Notes: generated from the letters alone by a model not told the origin. Shown: positions 34,241 to 43,612, counted from the stretch's first letter. The stretch: DNA of 61,106 nucleotides from Methanomicrobiaceae archaeon (GCA_016937345.1 JAFGWE010000034.1:1-61106), one strand, 5' to 3'. Made by a program: numbers and translations.

Positions 34241-36097
34241 TTACTGTACTTTTCGTATCTGTCCTGTGCATGAAGTATCATAACCGCCGGTTCTTTTGAG
34301 AACTGACTTGAATTCTTCGGAATTTATGCACTCTATCAATGTCTTAATTCTGAGATCATTCTTCTTATCTCCATAGTAGGCAATCTCGTATCTTTCTTTT
34401 ATTACCGGGACAAATGAAAGTTTAAGCAGCTTTGCTGCACTATATATGCACATTCCGGCATCTGCTTCATCATTTTTTATCGCAAGGGCGACATCCAGAT
34501 GCGTTGTTCTTTCTGAGTCGTATCCTTCTATTGATGACGGGTCTATGCCGTTTTTGTTAAGCATATAGTCGAGCAGAATTCTTGTTCCTGATCCTTTCTG
34601 GCGGTTTATGAAGGAATGTTTGGGGAGATCTGCGAGTTTTATGCTGTTTTTTGATGCAATTCCCTGCTCGCGTTCTGCAACACAGAGCAGATAGATTTCC
34701 TTATCCGGAAGATATTTTCTGATGTAGGAAACATTGTAATCACCGTCTTCCGAGAGAAGGTGTACCGGTGCAGCATGGCAGGTATTCTTCTTTAGCGCCA
34801 GAATTCCGCCCATACTTCCGACATGGCCTGAATGGATATTTACACCTTTTAATGAAGCCATATCTGATAGATAATCTATGCAGGGGTCGTGGCTTCCTAT
34901 TATCAGGAGGGAATTTTCGGCCTGGGGGGGGGTTACAAGAAGTGATACATCAACAGTTGTGCCTGCCGAAATTCCTTCCTTTTCTTTTGGAATTTTTAGA
35001 ATTGCATTTGCCCTTACAGCACTCATCTGCACTCCGGAACCCCGTGACTGCGGTATCCCGACAAATCGGTCACCTACCTTTCCGACAGACATCATGACGA
35101 ACTCATCTGTTCCTATGGGTGAGTTTAGGGATGTGGACAGTTCTACACTCAGATTCTGTCTGTAAGGTGTCCGAAATCCATAAAGTTCAAGCATTGGATA
35201 GACAATTTCTCTCATTATTGTGAGGCAGGCAAGAGGGTATCCTGGAAGTCCTATAACAGGCTTTCCTTTAATTTTTCCGATTATTGCAGGCTTTCCCGGC
35301 TTTATTCCTATGCCGTGAACAAGAACTTCCCCAAGTTCTTCTATAACTGTTACTGTAAAATCCTTTGTCCCTGCAGAGGAGCCTGCCGAAATCAACACAA
35401 AATCATTCTCAAAAACTGCTTTCTCCACAGCGTTTTTGATGCTCTCCTTTTCATCCCTGACAATGTTATACCGGTTAAATAAGACGCCGGCTTCCTCTAA
35501 CATTGCACCCGCCATTAATGTATTGCTGTCAATTACAATTCCCGGTTCAATAGGGTCTCCGAATTTTTTAAGTTCGGAGCCTGTCGGGATTATGCCGGCT
35601 GAGAGTTTTTTCACGTCAATTTTTCTGACTCCGTAGCCTGCAAGTGCCCCGATGTCATTTGCCCGGATTTTATGGTTTGATGGAAGAATCATCTCTGATT
35701 CGCCTATATCTTCACCTACAGGTCTTATATGATTCCATTTTGAGACCGATTTTCTGATTAAAAACCCCTCTTCCTCCTCCCATGTATCCTCTATCATTAT
35801 TACGCTGTCATATCCCCTGGGGATGAAATTGCCTGTATTTACTCTTACATAATCTTTTATCAGGAGTGGATTTGAATCTCTGGCTCCAATTGTATCGCTG
35901 CTTTTTACAGCAATTCCGTCCATTGCCGAAAGATGTATCATCGGTACTGAGTATCCGGAGAAGACAGGTTTTGAAGTGATCTTTGAAAGTGAATCTGTTA
36001 CTGTAATAGTTTCTGTGGACGGTTTAAACTCTGAAATGGTTTTTAATATTGAAAGTGCCTCATTAAGGCTGACTGTTTTAAGATATCTCTTTACCAT
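34241..36097 (-). CDS. moeA: MoeA fused to a periplasmic-binding-protein-like domain
   Basis: 618 residues. Residues 1 to about 395 are MoeA (molybdopterin molybdotransferase): MDGIAVKSSD, PTGSELKKFG, SAGSSAGTKDF, GIKPGKPAI and GLPGYPLA. Residues from about 400 form a PBP-like (LysR-substrate-type) domain with QKGSGTRILLDYML and ADAGMCIYSAAK. MoeA inserts Mo or W into molybdopterin; the fused domain probably senses or delivers an oxyanion-related ligand. A run of eight G (C in the gene, 34924-34931) sits in the linker between the two domains. It overlaps moeA upstream by 7 bases. Confidence 0.9.
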   Translation of the reverse strand: MVKRYLKTVSLNEALSILKTISEFKPSTETITVTDSLSKITSKPVFSGYSVPMIHLSAMDGIAVKSSDTIGARDSNPLLIKDYVRVNTGNFIPRGYDSVIMIEDTWEEEEGFLIRKSVSKWNHIRPVGEDIGESEMILPSNHKIRANDIGALAGYGVRKIDVKKLSAGIIPTGSELKKFGDPIEPGIVIDSNTLMAGAMLEEAGVLFNRYNIVRDEKESIKNAVEKAVFENDFVLISAGSSAGTKDFTVTVIEELGEVLVHGIGIKPGKPAIIGKIKGKPVIGLPGYPLACLTIMREIVYPMLELYGFRTPYRQNLSVELSTSLNSPIGTDEFVMMSVGKVGDRFVGIPQSRGSGVQMSAVRANAILKIPKEKEGISAGTTVDVSLLVTPPQAENSLLIIGSHDPCIDYLSDMASLKGVNIHSGHVGSMGGILALKKNTCHAAPVHLLSEDGDYNVSYIRKYLPDKEIYLLCVAEREQGIASKNSIKLADLPKHSFINRQKGSGTRILLDYMLNKNGIDPSSIEGYDSERTTHLDVALAIKNDEADAGMCIYSAAKLLKLSFVPVIKERYEIAYYGDKKNDLRIKTLIECINSEEFKSVLKRTGGYDTSCTGQIRKVQ

Positions 36098-37293
36098 AAT
36101 ATTGCCTCAACTTCGTCTCCTGCCTCAAGACCTTCTGAACCTGCGGGAATTCTTATAACTGCGTTGCTGTTGGTAAGGGTGTTCAATAGTCCTGATTTGC
36201 TGTATAATGGCTTTGCAAAGCCGTCTGACAAAAGAACCCTTACATAATCCTCCCTTCCCTCAGCGGACGGAACATTTTCGGAAAGCTTTGCTTTTATTGT
36301 ATTGAAATTGTTTTTTTGTCCCTGCATTGCAGATAAAAGTTCTGAGACAATAACTGATAATATCACATATGCTGAAGAAGGATGTCCCGGAAGGCCTATT
36401 ACAGGCTTATCATAAACTTCTCCGATAATTGTCGGTTTTCCAGGTGATATTGAGATACCGTGAATAAGAAGTCTGCCAAGGTTTTCTATAATCATTGACG
36501 TATTGTCTCTTTCATCCTTTGAGCTGCCGCCGGATATTAATATGGCATCGCATTCTTCTGCTGCCTTTATAATCACTGATTCAAGTGCTGTTTTTTCATC
36601 AGATATTATTCCGTAAATTTTTGGGTTACATCCTTTAATTCTGACAAATGCAGAGCAGAGGGTTGTGTTGACATCCCTGACCTTTCCAAAGCAGGGTTTT
36701 TCTGATATTTCAACAAGCTCGTTTCCGGTTGAAATTATTCCTATCACAGGTTTTTTTAAGACATTTATGGATTCAAATCCAAGAGCGGCCAAAACACCGC
36801 ATTCCTGTGGTCGGAGAAGTGTGCCGGCATCCATCACTTTCTTCCCTTCTGCAAAGTCCTCATCTGCAAATACTATATTTTCCCCGCTGGCAAGAGGCCG
36901 GTATACTAAAACCTCTTCTCCGATTTGTTCACAGTACTCGATCATCGCAACGGCATCAGCGCCATTTGGTACATTTCCTCCGGTGGGGACATATATGCAG
37001 GTGCCTGATTTTATTTCTGCATCAGAAATAGTGCCCATTTCAACTCTGCCTTTGAATTTGAGAATTGCAGGGATGGATTCCCCTGCGCCTACACTGTCTG
37101 TTGACAGGATTGCGTAGCCGTCCACAACCGATCTTGAAAAACCCGGAATGTTTTCTTTTGATATTATATCCTCTGCAAGAATCCTTCCGCAGGAATCTGA
37201 AAGGCTTATTCTTTCACTCTCTGTTAAATGTGCAATTCCGGCAATTGTTAATTTTGCCTCAATGGCAGATTTTAATGAGAGAAACATGCTCAT
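36091..37293 (-). CDS. moeA: molybdopterin molybdotransferase MoeA
   Basis: 400 residues, standard length (about 410 in E. coli). Signatures: VDGYAILSTD, PTGGNVPNGADAV, STGNELVEI, SGGSSKDERD, GISISPGKPTI and GLPGHPSSA. It ligates Mo or W to adenylated molybdopterin. With the fused paralogue downstream it makes a pair, and many archaea have two such proteins, perhaps one per metal (inference). Its start overlaps a small Cys-containing ORF. Confidence 0.94.
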   Translation of the reverse strand: MSMFLSLKSAIEAKLTIAGIAHLTESERISLSDSCGRILAEDIISKENIPGFSRSVVDGYAILSTDSVGAGESIPAILKFKGRVEMGTISDAEIKSGTCIYVPTGGNVPNGADAVAMIEYCEQIGEEVLVYRPLASGENIVFADEDFAEGKKVMDAGTLLRPQECGVLAALGFESINVLKKPVIGIISTGNELVEISEKPCFGKVRDVNTTLCSAFVRIKGCNPKIYGIISDEKTALESVIIKAAEECDAILISGGSSKDERDNTSMIIENLGRLLIHGISISPGKPTIIGEVYDKPVIGLPGHPSSAYVILSVIVSELLSAMQGQKNNFNTIKAKLSENVPSAEGREDYVRVLLSDGFAKPLYSKSGLLNTLTNSNAVIRIPAGSEGLEAGDEVEAILW

Positions 37294-37475
37294 TTAAAGC
37301 AACCCAGCTGGCATTTTCTGATTTTGACGCTGTTTTTGTTGCAGTGTCTTGTTATCTCTAATTTTTTAAGGCCGTATTTTTCTGCAATTTCAAAAGCCTT
37401 TTCACATTGAATTTCATCTGTTATTCCTTCTGCTGCAAATATTTCTTCCATTGACATTTTTGATTCTGACTGCAT
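37290..37475 (-). CDS. small Cys-containing protein heading the moeA operon
   Basis: Up to 61 residues; an internal ATG at 37454 would give 54. The N-terminal half is acidic and helical (MEEIFAAEGI), the C-terminal half basic with RHCNKNSVKIR and a terminal CQLGCFK. It overlaps the moeA start by 4 bases, so it is probably translated and coupled. The layout resembles a degenerate helix-turn-helix or a metal-binding peptide. I do not recognise the family well enough to name it. Confidence 0.65.
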   Translation of the reverse strand: MQSESKMSMEEIFAAEGITDEIQCEKAFEIAEKYGLKKLEITRHCNKNSVKIRKCQLGCFK

Positions 37476-38064
37476 GATTGTATCAATTGTTTCTGATCTG
37501 TAAAAAGGGTTTATGATTATAGCTCAACTTCTTAATAATGTAAATTGACTGCCGGATATCACATTTTTTTATATAATATGAACTTTTAGAATTACTTATC
37601 CTATTTAATGTCTATATATTTCGTATTTAGTAATTTTTTACAACCGGAATTATCTGTCTGCGACATTCAGAAATGAATAAATTTAAATCTTCTAATTCCA
37701 TAAATATAAATTGCTGATTGTGGGGGTAAGTTAACTTAATGATGTTGACTCTCTATTGATTGGCAAGCCACAATATATCACCGACCGCTATATCAAATAT
37801 TTATATGCATTATTCGGGCCTGAAATCCTGGCCTGAATACTACTTAGCATTCCTTAATTTCTTCCGGAATTTTTTAATTAAATGGTGATTTTTTTTAAAT
37901 GAATTATTTTAATCTGATCTTATATTGGCAGACAAATTTTGTCGCAAATTATTTTTGTTAATTAAAAACAGTTTACAAATTTTAAAACACAAATATTTTT
38001 TATTAAAATGTCGTTGTTTCTTCAGAAAAATTGGAATAATTCCTGATCCCGGAAGTGTATAATA
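37476..38064. promoter_or_regulatory. 589-base divergent control region with a palindrome and hairpins
   Basis: No gene is evident. Seen: a perfect 12-bp palindrome TAAGTTAACTTA (37727-37738); a TATA-like ATATTTATATG around 37797; a hairpin ATTCGGGCC/GGCCTGAAT (37812-37838, one G-T pair); and TTCCGGAA followed by T6 (about 37863-37875), which resembles a terminator. The last three together could mark a short RNA of roughly 50 bases. The rest is AT-rich. GGAAGTG at the right end is the ribosome site of the next gene. Confidence 0.45.
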
Positions 38065-38769
38065 TTGACAATTTATCTTGCAATAGATGATACTGATAAT
38101 CTATATTCCAGGGGCACCGGAAAGCTTGCCCGGGCTGTGGCTCAAACTATATCAAAAGATTATAAAGTAGCCGGAGTTACACGTCATCAGCTTTTTGTTC
38201 ATGATGATATACCATTCACATCTCACAACAGCTGTGCAGTTATTCACATTGATGCATCGGGAAATGATACAAAGGAGTGGATTTTTGAAACCGCAAAAGA
38301 GATTATGCTCGGCGATTTCATAGAAGGAAGTGATCCCGGAATTGCAGTTGCCGGAATAGAAGATATTAAGGGACCACTGGTAAACTTCGGGCGTGATGCG
38401 CAAAGGATAGTTTTGAATCAAAAAACAGCCCGTGTTCTTGCCAAAAATCTTGGCATCAGGCTTGAAGGACTTGGCGGTACAGAAAATGGTGTTATCGGTG
38501 CAATGGCGGGGCTTGGTCTTGCGTGCACGATGAATGACGGAAGGTATCTGCTGCTTGGAAAAATACGGGATATGACAGGGCCTGCACAGGTAAGTTCACT
38601 TCTCGAAGCGGGGATTGATGCTGTATATACAACAGACGGAAGAAGAATTGATGAGGGACTTATCATTATTGAAGAGGGAAAATCTGCAAAGCCCTGTCCT
38701 GTTTGTGGGAAAGCCTTCCTATTTGTGGATGAAAGAAGCGGGGAATTTCATGCGCTAAAAATGGGATGA
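38065..38769 (+). CDS. DDTD-motif protein with C-terminal zinc ribbon
   Basis: 234 residues from a TTG start preceded by GGAAGTG with good spacing. The N-terminal AIDDTDNLYSRGTGKLA matches the nucleotide-binding motif at the start of TiaS. Unlike TiaS (about 420 residues) it ends with a single CPVCGKAF...H zinc ribbon and has a glycine-rich LGGTENGVIGAMAGLGLA core. It is distantly like the two DDTD proteins at 15797-17675. It faces the wtp transporter genes, so a role with Mo/W cofactor or tRNA modification are both open. Function unknown. Confidence 0.75.
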   Translation: MTIYLAIDDTDNLYSRGTGKLARAVAQTISKDYKVAGVTRHQLFVHDDIPFTSHNSCAVIHIDASGNDTKEWIFETAKEIMLGDFIEGSDPGIAVAGIEDIKGPLVNFGRDAQRIVLNQKTARVLAKNLGIRLEGLGGTENGVIGAMAGLGLACTMNDGRYLLLGKIRDMTGPAQVSSLLEAGIDAVYTTDGRRIDEGLIIIEEGKSAKPCPVCGKAFLFVDERSGEFHALKMG

Positions 38770-38848
38770 AGTAATTATAGATATTAAAAAGCCTGCAGAT
38801 TCTATTTTTTTTAAATTCATTAAGTATTTCGCTGGCAGGCGCTTTTTT

Positions 38849-39086
38849 AATAGCGGCTGTACCGGTACACAGAGTACAGGGGATTCAGCCATAACAACTG
38901 CCATAACACAGACGGCAGGGAAGACTGATTTAAGCCGATGTGGACTGCGGGTTTGGCCTTTTATTAAGTGCCCTTGTTACCTGGGAACAGTATATGCGGC
39001 TTGATCTGAAAACCGGGGATAAGGCTATGCTTTCATTTAAACCGAGATCAGTTTCTGTTATGAAAAACCGGATATCAATATGTTAA
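38849..39086 (+). pseudogene. collapsed remnant of an oxyanion ABC transporter locus
   Basis: The frame from 38937 to the stop at 39086 encodes 49 residues that look like the C-terminal TOBE domain of a tungstate/molybdate ATPase. It begins DVDCGFGLL, matching VDCGFSLC near the end of wtpC in this window, and continues with LDLKTGDKAMLSFKPRSV. Upstream, in another frame from 38849, NSGCTGTQSTGDS resembles the lipobox region of a substrate-binding lipoprotein. No intact start or ribosome site exists. An internal deletion joining the start of an A gene to the end of a C gene would explain both pieces. The TOBE part is convincing; the lipobox part is less so. Confidence 0.65.
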
Positions 39087-39161
39087 TTTAGTTTAATTAA
39101 TTTGGTTAGCAATTCAATTAAAAGCAATACATTTTTTTAAATGAAAGGCAAAATTAAACTA

Positions 39162-40223
39162 ATGAAAAAATTCTCATCTTTAATTCTGGTCTTTGCCATA
39201 ATCTGTTTGGCAGTTTTTATGTGCGGCTGTACAGGAAATGGTGAAAAGGTTTCTCAGGAACAGGTTCAACCGACAGCGGCAGCTGAAAAGACTGTTTTGA
39301 AAGTATTCCATGCAGGCAGCCTTGCTGCTCCTATGGAAGAGATGGAGGCATCCTTTGAGGCTGTGAATCCCGATATTGATGTCCAGCTTTACTCTGGCGG
39401 CAGCACAAAGCTTGCAAAAGAGATTGTTGAGCTCGGAAAGTCTGCCGATGTATTTGCATCAGCGGATTACACTCTTATACCATCCCTTATGGCCCCTGAC
39501 TTTGCCACATGGTATGCAACATTTGCAAAGAACAGAATGGTTCTTTGTTATTCTGACAAGAGCAAATTTGCAGACGAAGTAACTGCGGATAACTGGTATG
39601 AAGTTCTTGGCCGTGAGGGAGTTGCATGGGCATTTTCTGATCCAAATCTTGATCCGTGCGGATACCGTTCATTAATGACAATCCAGCTTGCAGAATCAAA
39701 CTATAATGACGAAAATATCTTTGACAACCTTGTTACAAAGAACAGTAAAATAACAACAACTGTAAAAGATGGTGTAACAACCATACATGCAATTGAACAG
39801 GATCCAACATTCCCGCTCAGTATTGATGAAAAGAGTGTAAATCTGATTACGGGGCTTTCTGCAGGAAATCTCGATTATGCGTGGGAATACAGAAGTGTTG
39901 CCGAGCAGAATGCCGAATCAGGCATAAGATATATCGAACTTCCGGAAGCAGTTGATCTCTCATCAATTGACTATGCGGATGCATATGCAAAAGTAGTGGT
40001 TGAAACAGCCGGCGGAATGATGACAGGAAAGCCTATTGTTTATGGTGTAACTGTGCCGACAACAGCAGATCAGCCTGAAAATGGAGGAAAGTTTGTTGAG
40101 ATGCTTGTTGGAAAGACCGGTCAGGACATTATGAATAATGCAGGTCAGCCACCGATTGTTCCGGCAACAGGATTTTTGGATGTTCCTGCAGGTCTTTTGG
40201 CTTCACTTGCAGTTGCAAACTAA
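39162..40223 (+). CDS. wtpA: tungstate/molybdate ABC transporter substrate-binding lipoprotein
   Basis: About 353 residues from the ATG at 39162, seven codons inside a longer frame, because it gives a clean lipoprotein signal MKKFSSLILVFAII ending in the lipobox FMCGC. The binding fold has FHAGSLAAPMEEME, YSGGSTKLAKEI, SADVFASADY and MTGKPIVYGVT, typical of the WtpA family. It binds tungstate or molybdate outside the membrane. First gene of wtpABC; GTTAATTTA and TTTGGTTA elements lie 30-60 bases upstream. Confidence 0.92.
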   Translation: MKKFSSLILVFAIICLAVFMCGCTGNGEKVSQEQVQPTAAAEKTVLKVFHAGSLAAPMEEMEASFEAVNPDIDVQLYSGGSTKLAKEIVELGKSADVFASADYTLIPSLMAPDFATWYATFAKNRMVLCYSDKSKFADEVTADNWYEVLGREGVAWAFSDPNLDPCGYRSLMTIQLAESNYNDENIFDNLVTKNSKITTTVKDGVTTIHAIEQDPTFPLSIDEKSVNLITGLSAGNLDYAWEYRSVAEQNAESGIRYIELPEAVDLSSIDYADAYAKVVVETAGGMMTGKPIVYGVTVPTTADQPENGGKFVEMLVGKTGQDIMNNAGQPPIVPATGFLDVPAGLLASLAVAN

Positions 40224-40245
40224 ATCAAACTAAACTTTTTTTATT

Positions 40246-41058
40246 ATGCTTAAAAAGTCTAATCTTCCGGATAGTTGTATCATCTCTTTTTCGCTTATCG
40301 GCGCCCTGATTGTATCTCTAACATTAATCTCATTATTGTATCTTGGAATTGCACAGGCCGGCGACATCCCAAATCTCATAGCGGTTGCATCGGAGACAAA
40401 AGTAATTGATTCAATTCTTTTAACGATGTTTGCGGGATTAAATGCCGTTATTCTTTTAATGTTGGCCGGAATTCCGCTTGCATATGTTCTTGCGAGGGTT
40501 GATTTCAGGGGTAAGGGAATTGTGGAGAGTCTTGTCGATCTTCCTGTGATGCTTCCTCACACTGTTGCGGGAATTTTGGTATATATTCTTTTTATGAGGA
40601 GGGGAATTATCGGAGGTCCGCTTGGAGAGGTGGGAATAGTATTCGAAGATGCTTATCCTGGCATTGTTATGGCAATGCTGTTTGTGGCGTCGCCTTATTT
40701 TATAAACACTGTAAGGGAAGGCTTTGAAAAAGTGCCTGTTCATATGGAGAATGTTGCAAGGACACTTGGTGCAACAAGATTTACAGCATTCAGAAGAGTT
40801 GTTCTCCCGCTGAGCACAAGGCATATCTTAAACGGATGTATTCTCGCATGGGGAAGAGCTATAGGCGAATTTGCAGCGGTGATTATGATTGCCTATTATC
40901 CTATGATAATATCCACACTGATTTATTACAAATTTACAACAAGCGGTTTAAAAGAGAGCAGTACGGTAGCTTTTATCGTAATAGTAGTATGCCTTGCAGT
41001 CTTTGCAGGTCTCAGACATGTTATGAAATATGTGGGGAAGTATGACGATAGAGTTTGA
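40246..41058 (+). CDS. wtpB: tungstate/molybdate ABC transporter permease
   Basis: 270 residues with about six membrane helices. The ATPase-docking EAA loop is visible as ARTLGATRFTAFRRVVLP followed by GRAIGEFAAV. It forms the membrane channel with WtpA and WtpC. It starts 22 bases after wtpA and overlaps the start of wtpC. Confidence 0.93.
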   Translation: MLKKSNLPDSCIISFSLIGALIVSLTLISLLYLGIAQAGDIPNLIAVASETKVIDSILLTMFAGLNAVILLMLAGIPLAYVLARVDFRGKGIVESLVDLPVMLPHTVAGILVYILFMRRGIIGGPLGEVGIVFEDAYPGIVMAMLFVASPYFINTVREGFEKVPVHMENVARTLGATRFTAFRRVVLPLSTRHILNGCILAWGRAIGEFAAVIMIAYYPMIISTLIYYKFTTSGLKESSTVAFIVIVVCLAVFAGLRHVMKYVGKYDDRV

Positions 41059-42112
41059 TTGTGTTTCACTGAGTCTTGGAGATTTCAGTCTGAAAAACCT
41101 GACGTTTGAAATTTCTAAAGGTGAGTATTATTTTATTTTAGGCCCTTCAGGTGCCGGAAAGACGGTAATTTTAGAAGCAATTGCAGGTCTTCACCGCCCT
41201 GATTCAGGAAGGATATTTATAAGGGGCACTGATGTATCCCGGGTGGCACCGGAAAAGAGAAGGATATCGCTTGTTTACCAGGATTATTCACTTTTTCCTC
41301 ACATGACTGTTTATGATAATATTGCCTTTGGTCTTTGTGTGCAAAAGACACAAAAAAATGAGATACATACGGCAGTATCTGAGATGATGGAAAGGCTTGG
41401 TATATCCCACTTAAAAGACAGGTATCCTCTGACAATGAGCGGCGGGGAACAGCAGAGGGTTGCACTTGCACGTTCACTTGTTGTAAAACCCGAAATTCTC
41501 CTTTTGGATGAGCCGTTGTCTGCAATGGACCCGGTGACTCGTGAAAAATTCATGTCAGATCTTAGAAGCCTTCATGAAGATTTGGGAATTACGATTGTGC
41601 AGGTGACCCATTCCCGTGATGAGGCCTGGTCTCTTGCCGGCAGGGTTGCTGTTGTATCGAACGGAAAACTTGAGCAGGAAGGGACTCTCGAAGAGGTATT
41701 CAGGAAACCTGAAAACTGCATTGTTGGAAAATTTGTGGGAATTGAAAATGTCCTGGACGGAATTGTCGTGAAAAATTTGGAAGATAATGGCTGTATTATT
41801 GATATTAATGGTGTGAAAATTCATTCCTCGTGTGATTTTGAGAACGGAGAGAAAATTTATGCATATCTGAGAGGAGTTGATATTGTTTTAAGTTATGATA
41901 TGTCCGGTTCAAATGGCGGGAATTTTTTCCGCGGCAGAGTTTTGAGTATAACTCCGCATAATTCATTTTACAGGGTTTATGTCGACTGTGGTTTTTCATT
42001 ATGCTCGCTTATGACAGAAAGAGAGGTGGATGCAATGAAGATTGAGGCAGGACAAAATGTCTGTGTTTTCTTTGAAAAATCAGCAGTTCATCTGACAGGA
42101 AGGGAATCTTAG
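41042..42112 (+). CDS. wtpC: tungstate/molybdate ABC transporter ATPase
   Basis: About 356 residues from the ATG at 41042, preceded by GGGGAAG; a start at 41030 lacks such a site. Walker A GPSGAGKT, signature MSGGEQQRVALA, Walker B ILLLDEPLSAMD, H-loop THSRDE. The C-terminal ~120 residues are a TOBE domain that can bind the oxyanion and inhibit transport. Its last 50 residues align by eye with the pseudogene at 38937-39086. It overlaps wtpB by 17 bases. Confidence 0.93.
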   Translation: MTIEFDCVSLSLGDFSLKNLTFEISKGEYYFILGPSGAGKTVILEAIAGLHRPDSGRIFIRGTDVSRVAPEKRRISLVYQDYSLFPHMTVYDNIAFGLCVQKTQKNEIHTAVSEMMERLGISHLKDRYPLTMSGGEQQRVALARSLVVKPEILLLDEPLSAMDPVTREKFMSDLRSLHEDLGITIVQVTHSRDEAWSLAGRVAVVSNGKLEQEGTLEEVFRKPENCIVGKFVGIENVLDGIVVKNLEDNGCIIDINGVKIHSSCDFENGEKIYAYLRGVDIVLSYDMSGSNGGNFFRGRVLSITPHNSFYRVYVDCGFSLCSLMTEREVDAMKIEAGQNVCVFFEKSAVHLTGRES

Positions 42113-42146
42113 AAACAAAAAGCAGGGTGTTTTTAATTCCGCCAGT

Positions 42147-42165
42147 CCTTTTTTTATCGTTTTTT
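42147..42165 (+). terminator. T-run terminator between wtpC and the convergent MOT1 gene
   Basis: Two T-runs, T7 (42149-42155) and T6 (42160-42165), follow the wtpC stop by about 35 bases. They sit in a gap between converging genes. Confidence 0.45.
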
Positions 42166-42233
42166 AATAGCCTTGATGAACCGGTCAGCAGATGATAATG
42201 AGATTTTTTAGATAAAAAATTGCTTATAAAAAA

Positions 42234-43391
42234 TTAAACCACTTTATCTGCCCTGTATTTTTCAAAATAAGCAATTATCATTCCCGCTATAAAAGCAATG
42301 GTTATCCCTAAAAATTGTGTCAGAATACCGATTGCAATTGTTACCACCCATGAATCTGTTTTTGCCGCCGACTGTCCAAGAGTAAGAGCCACAAATATTA
42401 AAAGACCTGCAAAAATGCCTGTCGGAATTATCAAAAGCATTGCCGGAGTTGCAAAAAAGAATGCAAATCCTAGGAGAATTATCCCTGCAAAAATGTTTGA
42501 GCCGCCCGTGCGTGCCCCGAATCTGTACTGTGCGGCAAGGCCGCCTGCACCGTGACACATCGGAAAGCCTCCCAGGGGACAGGATACAATATTCATCGCA
42601 CCAATTGTCTTTGAAAGTCTATCAGGTTCGACTTCTTTTTTGAAGAGATCAAATGCAAGAAGAGAGGTTGCAAGTACGGCATTTGTAAGGGTTAAGGGTA
42701 TCTGCGGAATTACAAGGTTCCATGCGGCAAAACCGAAATCCTCAGGATTTGGGATCACCAGATGCGGTAATGCAATAATCTCCGGTGTTGGAATGCCGTA
42801 TGCAATAAACCCTGCCGCAATCCCGACACCCATCACAATCAGGGCTGATAAATCTGGAATTCTTGTTCTTGCAGACATTATCATAAACAAAACAACAATT
42901 ACCACTGATATAATCGCAAAGGTCAGATCATTAACAAAAAAATTGAATGAGGTCTTTAAAAGAAGGAGTGCAAGACCTGCCTGAACACCTCTGATTACAC
43001 TTTCGGGAATAAATCTCTGTATTTTTTTCATTCCTTTCATATAGCCGATTAAAAGAAACAAAACTCCGACAATGATCCCTGAAGCTGCAATTTCCGGAGC
43101 CGAGAGGCCTTCTGCAATAACAACCGCACCGATTGCCTTCATCGGTTCAACAGGAATTGGCATATTGTAGTATAATCCTGTTATTGTGAACCATATGGCA
43201 AAGAAGAGAAATATTGTACTCAGATTAACGTCTGATACGAGTGCAACACCGAGAATAATTGGAAATAACGTTCCGAAATCCCCGACAGAACCTGAAAGTT
43301 CTTTGATATCAAACTTAATTTGTTTTGATTCCTGCGTATCTTTTTTATTCAAGCGAATCTCTCTCATATCAATTTTTTTAAAAACTTTCAT
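42234..43391 (-). CDS. MOT1-type molybdate/sulfate transporter
   Basis: 385 residues with roughly 10-11 membrane helices. The start of the domain, KELSGSVGDFGTLFPIILG, and the internal GGFPMCHGAGGLAAQYRFGARTGGSN are characteristic of the MOT1 branch of SulP-like transporters. This would be a secondary molybdate carrier, the third uptake system in the island after wtp and mod. Transcribed convergently with wtp. A GTAAATCA motif (43420-43427) lies about 30 bases upstream of its start and recurs at the modA promoter. Confidence 0.85.
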   Translation of the reverse strand: MKVFKKIDMREIRLNKKDTQESKQIKFDIKELSGSVGDFGTLFPIILGVALVSDVNLSTIFLFFAIWFTITGLYYNMPIPVEPMKAIGAVVIAEGLSAPEIAASGIIVGVLFLLIGYMKGMKKIQRFIPESVIRGVQAGLALLLLKTSFNFFVNDLTFAIISVVIVVLFMIMSARTRIPDLSALIVMGVGIAAGFIAYGIPTPEIIALPHLVIPNPEDFGFAAWNLVIPQIPLTLTNAVLATSLLAFDLFKKEVEPDRLSKTIGAMNIVSCPLGGFPMCHGAGGLAAQYRFGARTGGSNIFAGIILLGFAFFFATPAMLLIIPTGIFAGLLIFVALTLGQSAAKTDSWVVTIAIGILTQFLGITIAFIAGMIIAYFEKYRADKVV

Positions 43392-43612
43392 AAAACAGAT
43401 GTTTCAATCGATTTTTTTGGTAAATCACAAAGTTTCTTTATATTAATTGAAATCTGCCTCTCTGTTTTTCTGTCATGTGCTGACAGCTTAATTTATATCA
43501 GTTCTGTTTAACTTTTAAACAACACCTGAATAAATTTTTGGCATAAACAGAGGATATAAATCTTTTATTTATACTTAATTTGTTGCGCTTTGTTATGAAA
43601 CATTGTGCGGAT

